NCBI GenBank assembly: GCA_028023455.1
Contig: JAQFVV010012420.1
Coordinates: 3,284,001-3,348,000 of the forward strand
DNA length: 64,000 nt
From: Epiperipatus broadwayi
Taxonomy: Eukaryota; Onychophora; Udeonychophora; Euonychophora; Peripatidae
Direction: 5' to 3'
Part shown: positions 48,501 to 58,029 of the stretch, piece by piece
How positions within the stretch are numbered: position 1 is the first letter of the stretch
How the letters are laid out: each line of letters opens with the position of its first letter
Notes under the pieces: generated by a model
Database searches by the model: none
What the model saw: the letters and a program-made list of their open reading frames with translations, nothing else
What the model was told of the DNA's origin: nothing
Position numbers and translations under genes: made by a program

Positions 48501-49599
48501 CTTTGGGTCCACAATTAGGGAATTCTTAGACCATCCACTTTCGACCACTAATTATTACCTTGCCGAGCAGGTTTATAATTTAGTTTTGTGTATTAGATTG
48601 TAAATGTATATATATATATAAGTTTATTCACATACATATTCATTCTGCCTTCAAGAAAACAACTGATATTTCAGTAAAAACTACCAAGCAAGTGAAAAGA
48701 AAGGACCTGGTATTTTTTGATCTTAAACTTAGAGATAAAAAGCCAGTAAATCCACCTTGCTGGCTATTGTTGTTGATGAGCAGCCATCCATGTTTGTTTA
48801 CTATATGAATAATCTTGTAATAATAACAGTGCATCGACAAGAACATATAGAGTCAACATTAGAAATTTGCCTTGTTTATAGTTTAAGATATCAAAGTGGA
48901 ACTAAAGGGTTCTCTTTTAGTTATTAGCAAATTTCTGCAGCAATCTTAATATATGATAAAATAAATAAATATATTGTGATGGTGATTGGTGACGATCAAA
49001 CCCCATCACAAGTTTTGGTCAGTTAGCACTGTATTCGTTAGTTGATTTATAAAATTTAAAAGTACAAATATAATTTGAAAACCAAAAGGATGTTTGTGGG
49101 CCCTATATATACATACATATTTATATTGTAGTCAGATAGGTAGTACAATATTTGCATATTGCAATTATTTTTTTTATTTGTGTATATATTCTAAATATTA
49201 AAGGAAGAAAAACTAATTAAAATGTATGTTAGTTTTAATTACATTTATAGATTTAAAAAAATACTCAAAATATTTCATTCATTTTCTTTGGTATAAATTC
49301 TTTTTAAAAAAAGAATTAAGATATTGTGTTGGAGTACAATTAGAGACATCGTCTCAAAATTTTTGTAATTCCTTTTTTTGTGGGTAATTAAAGGGTTTGT
49401 CTTTTTAGTATTTTTTTTTTTTTCTAAATGCACCAAGATATGTTATCAAAGTTTGATTTGCGAAGTGTTCTATAAACATTCTTGAAATTCTTTTTTCTTA
49501 AATGTTTAAGAGTTTCATCAGTGAGATGATTAGAAAAAAAAAAAAATTGAAATCAAAAATAAAATGTTATGTTTTGTTCTTTTGTGAGTGCATTGTATA

Positions 49600-50130
49600 A
49601 AAAGAGAGGATTTTGCTTTATGTGCAGTCAGAGTCAATCAGAGATTGAGTCATCAGAGTCATTGAGTGGTTGGTGATTAGTGATTGGGACAACTATATAG
49701 TAGAGACAAAAGAAAATATTGGAGAACTGTTGGAAACCATTTCTGAAAGACTGGATGGAAATTTTAATCTGTCAATTGAAAGAATATAATGCCTAAGCTA
49801 CATTTAGTGAGGTGGACTAAAAAAGAATGCTGCTGGATGAGTTAACTAAACTAACAAAATGGAATAAAAGTTTATCAAATGCACCAGATCTAATCCTCAA
49901 ATAATCACCATGTAATCTGTATCATTATGCTGAAACCTGCCTAGAAAGAAAAAGTAGCAAAATCACAATCGTCTCTTTCTCCTCTTTGTTACTACATTTG
50001 AACAAAGCCTTGCAAGTTGGAGCATACCAGGGGAATTGTTTTGGCTGAGAAGAACAGGAGGAAATGGTCATGACCAAAGCCAGCATTATGTACTATCTCA
50101 TATGAATAATTATTGTAGATGAGTGTTTTA
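49600..50130. other. GC-richer unassigned block
   Basis: About 500 bp with balanced composition, starting near TGTGCAGTCAGAGTCAATCA. It contains CATTTAGTGAGGTGGACTAA and GAACAGGAGGAAATGG but no long open frame on either strand. It has the look of untranslated leader or decayed LTR-element sequence. I see no terminal repeats, primer-binding site or protein motifs, so I do not classify it. Confidence 0.25.
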
Positions 50131-50683
50131 AGTATTTAGAGAGAGCGGAAATGTGTACCCCCACCCCATTTAGATATAAGTAAGAAAAGAACATTTAAAT
50201 TTATTATTATTATTATTTTGATATTCTTTAATGTTAATTTTAAAAATATATCAATTTAAGAAATTAATATCTTATCTAAATTAAGCTATATGTATCAGAA
50301 TATATTGTATACATATAGAATTAGATCAAGATGTATATATATATTTTATTTGTGTGTTCAATGTTTTTATTCACCTCATATGAATAATATGTGCATTTAT
50401 TGTAAGATAGGCTATTCACATTGAAAATTAGAGTAATAGAGCTATCATAAAGGATAACTTGTAAGGAAATGTTAGATGTATCTCACTAAGGGTCTTGTAG
50501 GGAATCTTTATAAAATACTTTACTTTGGCTAAGTTTGGCTGGCCCTGTTGGAGATGGTGATTCAGATAGAGTGATTAGAAAATATAATGGATGGCTGTCA
50601 TTTTAAACCTTTTTTAAACAATATAAGTAGTGAAATTAGTTATTTCACTCTGCTTGATTTTCTGGTTTTGAGTTACATGGTAT

Positions 50684-50726
50684 GCATATTAGATGATGGA
50701 AATAGTCCAATATAAAAATACAACTA
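50684..50726 (+). repeat. Solo fragment of the 18 kb fold-back family
   Basis: This 43 bp segment with TTAGATGATGGAAATAG and AAAAATACAACTAG is nearly identical to the outer arms of the fold-back at 18041-18278. It stands directly before the tandem array starting near 50770. Confidence 0.65.
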
Positions 50727-50769
50727 GGGCAATTCTTGTTACATTTTACTTCAAGAAACTTAAAAAGAG

Positions 50770-51530
50770 CTATTATAGGTTAATGAGAAAATTTATTTAG
50801 CCTTAGGGATTATCAGTTAGTGGTGATTGATAATCTCCTAGAAACATCAATGGTTAAAGATTATCTCTATTTACATAGATATTATCTTCTCATTTCTATT
50901 CTTTATTATAATAATAATCCATGGAAATATTTAATTCAACATATAAAACTCTGGAGAGCTTTAAAATAATATTTGAAGAATATTAAGAAAAATGCTATTC
51001 TTTTATATTCTCACACCTATAAAAATTGCTTTCTTGGTTTAAATTCATATAAGAACTTCAGTTTAGGAGAAAACTTGCTTAGCCTCAGGGATTATCAGTT
51101 AGTAATAATTGTTAAGTTCTTGAAAACATCAAAGGTTAAAGATTATCTATTTAAGTGGATATTATTTTTTTATTTCTATTCTTTATTATAATAACAATCT
51201 ATGGAAATATTTAATTCAACGTATACAACTCTCTGGAGAAGTTTAAAATAATATTTGTATAATGTCAATAAAGGGATGCTATTCTTTCACATTCTCACAC
51301 CTACAGAAATCGCTTTCTAGATTTAAATCCATATAATAACTTGGGTTTGAAGTAACCCCTTTTGTTTTAACAAAAAACTCCAACCAAAGAGCTAATTGGG
51401 TTAATGAGAAAATTTGTTTAGCCTCAGGAATTGTCAGTTAGTAATAATTGGTAATTTCTTGGAAACATTAAAGGTTATCTCTATTTACATGAATATTATA
51501 TCATTTCTATTCTTTATTACATAGTAACGC
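50770..51530 (+). repeat. Tandem array, three units of 282-339 bp
   Basis: Three direct units are anchored by TAGCCTnAGGGATTATCAG at 50798, 51080 and 51419 (the last slightly changed). Each unit carries GAAACATCAA, AAGATTATCT, TTTCTATTCTTTATTA, and in the first two ATGGAAATATTTAATTCAAC. The third is cut short near 51530. The second unit contains an extra segment near 51350 (ACCCCTTTTGTTTTAACA). There is no preserved coding frame and no hammerhead core. It is a small satellite-like or tandem retroelement array. Confidence 0.75.
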
Positions 51531-52686
51531 ATATTTTTGCATAATCTTTCATTTATCCATTTGTAATATATTTTAAAGCTTAGTCTAACCTTCTTGTACT
51601 AATATTTTTTCTTTCTAGAATTTGAATTGACTTTTAGTAATTATATAACCAAGAAAGTAATTGTTTTATTAAAAAAAATGTTTTTATCATTAATATTTTT
51701 AAATCTAATTTCTTGTACTATATTCAACTCTAAATTGAAATGCGTATTTGGAATGATATTTCAATATAGTTATGTAGATATAGTGAAATACAATTTTTTA
51801 ATCAAATGTATAATTAAATAATATGTTACTTTTTTTACTGAAGATTCTGAAGAAGACTCATAATCAATTTAAATATCAAATATTACTAAATAGTATACAT
51901 TGCAAAGAGTAAGTATAGAAAGTGTATATTTTGCAATGCCTATTGTAATTTTTGTAAAAAAAATTTTAAGGCCATTGATATCTTTTCTTTTTCATTTAAA
52001 TAATGTTTATTGAGACTGCTTTGTAGCAGTCGTAATGAGTTTTTTTTTTTTTTAGATTGTTAAGAATGTAATTTTTTTTAGTTTTGTAGCAGTTTTTTTT
52101 TCCATTAATATTAATTTTCTGTTAAAAATAATATGAAGAGAATTTAAATCTGGGCATTATGTTTGAATTAGCAGAAAATAGATTAGGAACTGAATAATTC
52201 TGCTAATATGTTTTGAGGATAAAGAATGATATTATGCCAAATGTATGTATTACAACAATAAATTAAAAATGATTATATGTTGTTTTTTTTTTTGTGAATG
52301 AGTCATATTTTATGAAATATCAGAAAACATTGTTTTGAAAATATTAGTTTTTTGACTAATGATTGTACTATGACTTTTTATGTTTGAATTTTGCTATGAC
52401 AGACAATGTTGGAATTAAAGTGTCAGTGTTGTTAGTCCATTTAATATGATGTGTTAGATGTTATCTCTTCTTTGAGGTACTAAGATTTCTTATATCATTA
52501 TTTCACTAAGTTGTAGATTATTGTGATAATGCTGTGTATGCTTTGAAATTCATTCATGATCTTGAATATGTTGATGATGTGAATTTTAATAAATCTTTGT
52601 TATATAAATTACTGAATAATTCTAACTTGAACTCTTTTGTTGTTCACTATAAAACATTTTTTGATACTTTACAAATTTTTTACTAT

Positions 52687-53686
52687 TGTAACGGAATAGC
52701 GTTACATGGGATTTGAACCCAGGCATATGAGGTTATATTAAACTATAATCAATTGACGAAATGAATGACAGGAACAAAACTTTTAAAAAAGCGGTCTTGC
52801 TTTAATAATAAACGAGAAACAGCCGTTTCTAAAGCATGATCGCAGCTATATAAGAGTACCTGTCAAATTTATTGAAATAAAAAAGTAAAAGAGTTTTTTT
52901 TATTATTTTGTGTTTGTTTGTTTGTTAAGAATGAATCTATAATCATTAGTTGTAGTTTTTTTTTGCATTTTTAATTAAGTAAAGAGGAATGATTGAACGC
53001 AAGTTTAACTTTTATTAAATCATTTGAACAAAAGGGAAAAATGAATAAATTAATTGGCAATATGTTCTGAAATTCCAAGCGATCTAAAATTATTTTTAAA
53101 TAAGAGTAATTAGTAAATGTAAAATTAGAGAAATTGAAACAATAGGCAGATTATGTGCTGGTACGCCGAGATAAAACAAGCCAAATTTAGAAACAGAGGT
53201 GAGAAAAAGTGTACACTGCTATTGTACAACTCAGATTTCTGTCTCCAGCGAAACAATACCTAAAAAAAAAGGTTAAATTCCAAAGTGATGTAAACAATCC
53301 CAGAAATCACGGAATTGAGTTGACACTCGATGGACTTATAAAATGAAGGGACTCACAGGTACATGGGAGTGATTGGGTGAGAAAAATTCAAGGTGTGAGG
53401 GCGGGAAGGAAGAGATCAAAAAGGCCGGACAGGGTTTTCGAAGATGATTAGATTATTATTACTAGACTATTGATTTTTATTAGACGATTGACATCTAACA
53501 GAAATGCGTTGCTGAACATAAAATTCGCGGCTTGACCGCCGGACCTCCGCGTCCAGCCCAGCTGATTGCCAACAGGATGCTCGTAACACCGGAGAACTTC
53601 ACATAAGGACCACACACGCTTTGAGACCTTGCAAATTACCGGAATGCTTCGTTAAAGAAGAAACCGTCGCTCAGGATCCCATTACA
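52687..53686. mobile_element. GC-rich block with LTR-like termini
   Basis: The interval starts TGTAACGGAATAGCGTTACA, itself containing a 7 bp inverted repeat, and ends GATCCCATTACA, giving TGTAA...TTACA ends 1000 bp apart. It contains ATGGGATTTGAACCCAGGC near 52701 and a markedly GC-rich stretch (CGCGGCTTGACCGCCGGAC near 53527), very unlike the surroundings. No flanking target duplication was found and no protein is visible. A solo LTR or part of a large transposon is possible. Confidence 0.35.
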
Positions 53687-54167
53687 GTCTTTCTACGTTC
53701 CACAGGTAGCTATCATTAAATTGTCGTATTCACTTATGCACCTAAATAAAATAACTTTAATAACCAGAACTATTAGAAAAACATTAAGCTAAAATGATAA
53801 AGTTAATCTTAACCATTAATGAACGATTCGAGAATCTAACCAAATAAGTTTGCCTACAGATTAACATTCTTTAAAATATGTGCGAAGTCACCTTGAAATC
53901 TATATTTAATTATCTCGGCTTGCCGATCATATACCTGCATTAATTATTAGTAAACAGATTAAATAAAACATTTATTTAACTAATATTTTTTTTGTTATTA
54001 ATTGCTTGGAATTTCAACATAAATTTATATAATCGGAATGAGTGCTAGAGCGATCAAATTTGTTTGTATATGAATGAATGCATTTGATATTTTGGTGTTG
54101 GGATTTTATTTTATTTATGCTTATGTTTGTTATGTTCTCTTAGATTAAATTAAGTTTGATTAATTTA

Positions 54168-54560
54168 TTCTGTGGGATATAGGGCGGGCCCTCATATAAT
54201 AAGTAATTGATCGTGAGTGAAAGATCACAGGTTCGATGTAATTTGAAGGGTAATATTGGCTGTGTTCGTCTCTTGCTTCCGACTGGAGTGATGCACGAGC
54301 ATGTTTTGTGATATAGTTGAGTGAGCTTATGCACATACGTGGCGGACTCTTATAAAAGTTCTCCTGGCGCCTATTACTTGGATTCAATCCGAATTTACGT
54401 ATAAAATAAATAAAGCGTACGTGTATATGTGTTTGAAATTATCTTCACAGAACATTATGTAATCCCCCGGATGCAAGAACACAGCAGATTCGGAATAGTG
54501 GCGTTATTGAGTGAGCGGTAGCGCGCTCACGCAACACCGGGCGGATGCACTATGAACTGA
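54168..54560 (+). mobile_element. Possible solo LTR or promoter-bearing repeat
   Basis: This GC-richer stretch contains TATAAAAG at about 54350, followed about 55 nt later by AATAAATAAAG (54405-54415), the spacing expected of a promoter and polyadenylation signal inside one LTR. A GC-rich hairpin GTGAGCGGTAGCGCGCTCAC lies at 54513-54532. AGGTTCGATGTAA near 54230 looks like a B box but has no A box before it. Ends and target duplication are not defined. Confidence 0.3.
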
Positions 54561-54969
54561 CAGTTATTGTAGCAATAATGTCTAACTTACTGCCTCTTTT
54601 ACAGATTGAAATACTGAAATTTAAAGTGTTTGATTTATGGTACAGCGTCTTTATTGTTTTATTTATGGCATTCACTACAAGAATATGACACTTTGCTATC
54701 TTTCTTTGCCTTTGTTATCATAGTGTAAGACTATCTTTTAGCCATGCCATTTTATATTCATCTTAAGCCAATTATTAAAACCGTTTGAATTTAGTTTATT
54801 CTTAATTTTATAATTGTAAACTATTTATACTGTATAACGAATATAATGTCATTTTTAAATTTAAAGTTATATTTGTAAATATATATATGACATAAAATTT
54901 ATATTATATGTTGGGTATGTTGTATGTAAATATTAAGAACTACTATTTATTTTTAAATATATTTTATAG

Positions 54970-55049
54970 GTTCGAAATACTAAAGGTAAAAAGCAAGAAA
55001 ATATAAATTATCAAGAACTTCTTAAGAAATTTTTGCCATCTAGCTTATT
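54970..55049 (+). CDS. CABIN1: CABIN1 exon i: VRNTK...FLPS block
   Basis: An 80 nt exon, phase 0 to phase 2, acceptor TTTATAG and donor GTAAGT. It encodes VRNTKGKKQENINYQELLKK then FLPSSL. Together with exon h this gives KRRSAR-VRNTKxKK...FQELLxKFLPS, almost the same as vertebrate CABIN1, which makes it one of the strongest identity marks in the window. The following exon, which should finish the codon begun with TT, was not found in the remaining 9 kb. Confidence 0.94.
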
Positions 55050-57349
55050 GTAAGTAAATTTATTACTTATATAAATATGCATACATATGTGCAAGGTTAT
55101 AAATGTGTATAAGTTTTACAAGCATTTTTTAAAAACATTATCATTATTTCAGTTAATTATTTATTATTGGAAATATCTTCTCCCAAATCTAAATTCATTT
55201 TTATCAATATTTTACCATGAAGCACAAAATAATTTTATTCAAACTTGAGATTAAGGATAATGATAAAACTATAATGGCATATATATGTGTTCACACAGAT
55301 ATTGCACATTTTTAACATGATTTTTTTTTTTATTAAGCTAAAATGAATTATTGCAATATTTAGATACAATAATTGCATATGCTATTATATTTTATATATC
55401 TAATGTAAATGTAAATACTGATACCAGATGTTGTACTAGTTTTTGTTAGAGAGAAATTAGACAGTTGAGAGTAATATGTAACATTGATTCTGAATGCAGT
55501 AATGAAAGAACTATAAAATACTATTTTTATTTCTAGCCTATGATGAAAACCACTTTTAACCAACCTATAGTTGTAATATGAAATACTAGAAAATTAAACA
55601 ATCTCTTTGGCAAAATAGAATTGATTACACAGTAGCATAATATTTGCATTGATATGAAAGCAAAACTAAGAAAAAATAACATAAAATAATAAATCTTAAT
55701 AATCTTGAAAATTATTGAAATCATTTATAATGTGTCTTCATAAACTAAATATTACTTCAAGATGGATTATTCCAAATATTTTATATATTTATGTTATGAT
55801 TATACAATTAAATATTTATAAAGAATCATTACTTAAAAAACATAAATTTGTAATATATAACATATCTTTAGCTGTATTATCTAGAGGTTGACCAAGAACA
55901 TTCATGTATAGGGAAAACTTCACAATGTAAATCAAATGCTGTTTTATAGGTACATAAGTGTAAAAATGGTTTTTATTATAAAAATTATATTTATTAGATA
56001 TATGCAAACTATATATTAAAATGGATACTTCAGTGGCAGTTTTAATCAGTTGCCAAAATCAGGCAGAGGAAAGTGGGAGAAGTATAAAATTGATTGAAAC
56101 GGGAGTGCTAGAGCATTGCGTATTTGTCATAAGATAATTTTAATTAAATTAAATGTTAATAATTGAAGGCTGAATTTATTATGTGTTTACACATCTACAT
56201 ACACATGCATGTCTGAATGTTTGTTAAAATTTAAATTTCCAATATTAATTTAATTAATAGAAAGTTTAAATTCAGTTCTAGAAACATTCTTTCAAATATT
56301 TTTTATTGATTGAATAAGAATTGTTTTGCAATTTTAAGTCATTATCAGATTTATTTCAATTAAATTTGTTTTTTGAAAACAAGATAATTAATTAATTAGA
56401 TTTAAGATTAGTTGGTATTTAGAGATGATAAATAACCCAGACTTGTTTTTCATTTTAATTTAAGATAATAAAAAAAAGGATAATAATAGAAACGGTGAAG
56501 TTATATGAAGACCAAAATAACTTGTGTTTTCATTCACTTGTTTCCAACGTTAGGAAGTAGTCTGTCGAGTTATTTTTCCCCTGGATTTCTTTCTGCAACA
56601 GAGATATCACTGTGAAGCACCAACAAAACTTTTAACTAAAATGTGTGATAATTGGAAAATAAACTCATGAATGAATAAGTGAGAAAACCCCAGGATCTCT
56701 CTTTATAGGATTGTCTGTGAGCACTCCAAAATAGTATACTGATCATTGTCTTCTATGCTTATTTATTATAAAATGTCTCCAAACCAACTATAAGATTTCG
56801 TCAAAGTACGAAAAATTTACAAGATTGCAAATTTTATTGTACCAAATTGTCGATAATATTTTAAATACTTCAGAATTCAAAGATGATATATATATAAGTA
56901 TTCAAAGATCACTTGAAATCCTAATCATCAAATCAGAATCTATATTGCAAAACTGTAAGTTATTTATTTCTAAATTTTTACACAGACTTATACTAAAATT
57001 AGATGTTTTTTTTTAAAAAAATTAGTCTTGTGAACCCTGTTTCATAGTTGCAATTCAGAATTTACTATTATATAACTTATATCTTAGTTAAATAATGTGT
57101 TAAGAGAGCACACTTAAGTGCACCATTCTTAATATTGATGAATTGTGGTTCACTGAAATATTTTTATTAGATGACATTGTTCGTGCAAGGAATAATTATA
57201 AAACAATGGATTTGAGGGAGATGTCCAATAATGAGAATTGATTTACAGAATACAATTGTCTCCATATAACAGTGCCACCCAGTGGAAGCCATAATAATCA
57301 ATGGATGCTAGGAAATTTGTACACCAAAATCCCTATCTAGTGCCTACTC

Positions 57350-57408
57350 ATCCAATATCCCCAGACTAATTTCTAGCTTGTGTCCTTCATCAATGAGGAT
57401 CCTTGGAT
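57350..57408 (-). ncRNA. Hammerhead ribozyme, family D, downstream copy
   Basis: On the minus strand: outer stem I ATCCAA (57408-57403) pairs with TTGGAT (57355-57350); inner stem I CCTCA (57398-57394) pairs with TGGGG (57363-57359). The core box reads TTGATGA (57393-57387), with C3 changed to T. Stem II is GG...CT, GAAA is at 57373-57370, stem III ATTAGT, cleavage base C at 57364. One invariant base is lost; all other elements are intact. Confidence 0.65.
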
Positions 57409-57803
57409 CTGAGAGCACTGCACTTAGATCTTTGGATCTAATGCACTTTTCAGCATACAACTTTTATCTTTTTAGTTAAATATAAAGCTTTTGAGTCTAA
57501 AATGAAAACACAAAAATGTTTGCAGTACAAGCTCATTCACTTATTTAGTCATGCAGATTTGAACCCAGTTCATTAACTACACATTTTAATGTCTTTGTTT
57601 TTTTATTAACCATAGTCACCATCATCCTTTGGCTAGGATTAGTATAAGCCATTAAAACATTACATGATCACTATTTCTTATGCTTACACAAGCAGTTAAA
57701 ACTGTAGCAAATCTCTCCATACATAGTGCCACTCAGTGCAAGCCATAGTAATTAATGGATATTAGAAGGTTTGTGCATCAAAATCCCTGCCTAGTGTCTA
57801 TTC

Positions 57804-57862
57804 ATCCAATATCCCCAGGCTAGTTTCTAGTTTTTAGCCTTCATCAGTGAGGAACTTTGGAT
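57804..57862 (-). ncRNA. Hammerhead ribozyme, family D, upstream copy
   Basis: On the minus strand: outer stem I ATCCAA (57862-57857) pairs with TTGGAT (57809-57804), inner CCTCA (57852-57848) with TGGGG (57817-57813), and CTGATGA is intact (57847-57841). Stem II is imperfect around AAAA, GAAA is at 57827-57824, and stem III is ACTAGC with the final T16.1 changed to C, so A15.1 is unpaired. The cleavage base is C57818. The core is complete, but the stem III change may weaken or prevent cleavage. Confidence 0.65.
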
Positions 57863-58029
57863 CTGAGAGCAGCATCTAAATCTTTGGATTTAATGCAACC
57901 CTCCAGAAGCCATTTTTTACCTACTAGGTCTTGCATTGGGTGATACTATTGTGTGGAGAAAGTTCCTACTATTTTAACAACTTGTTTAAGTATAAAAAAT
58001 GGTGATCATATGAAATTTTAGTGATTTAC

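Larger units (their letters stand above)
41980..54969 (+). other. CABIN1: 13 kb CABIN1 intron with several retroelements
   Basis: A GT-AG intron. Annotated content: a microsatellite at 42058-42080, an antisense reading frame at 43110-43440, a fold-back at 44867-45855, an RTE copy at 46375-48500, unassigned GC-richer DNA at 49600-50130, tandem units at 50770-51530 and a GC-rich block at 52687-54560. The remaining parts (42100-43110, 43440-44866, 45856-46374, 48500-49600, 51530-52686) show only A+T-rich DNA. 48976-49012 carries a small hairpin TGTGATGG...CCATCACA. Confidence 0.55.
57250..58025 (-). mobile_element. Tandem hammerhead element, 454 bp unit, family D
   Basis: On the minus strand two hammerhead modules lie head to tail, with predicted cleavage bases at 57818 and 57364, exactly 454 nt apart. 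Each is followed by the same sequence (TATTGGATGA, then TAGGGATTTTG-like, then a CTTGCACTGNGTGGCACTAT-like stretch). Between them is GGGTTCAAATCT (57566-57555), a B-box-like tRNA promoter motif. Transcription across the pair and cleavage at both sites would release one unit-length RNA, the arrangement typical of retrozymes. At 57915-58025 part of the unit recurs in + orientation (a fold-back). There is no coding capacity. Confidence 0.7.

Noticed and set aside
49500-49530. Minus-strand CTGATGAAAC
   Set aside because: The two boxes overlap with no room for stem II.
54508-54534. GAGCGGTAGCGCGCTC as a tRNA A box
   Set aside because: No B box follows at suitable distance; it forms a GC-rich hairpin instead.
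56825-57016. 63-codon plus-strand frame as the next CABIN1 exon
   Set aside because: It shows no resemblance to the segment that should follow FLPS, and it would not complete the phase 2 codon in a recognisable way.
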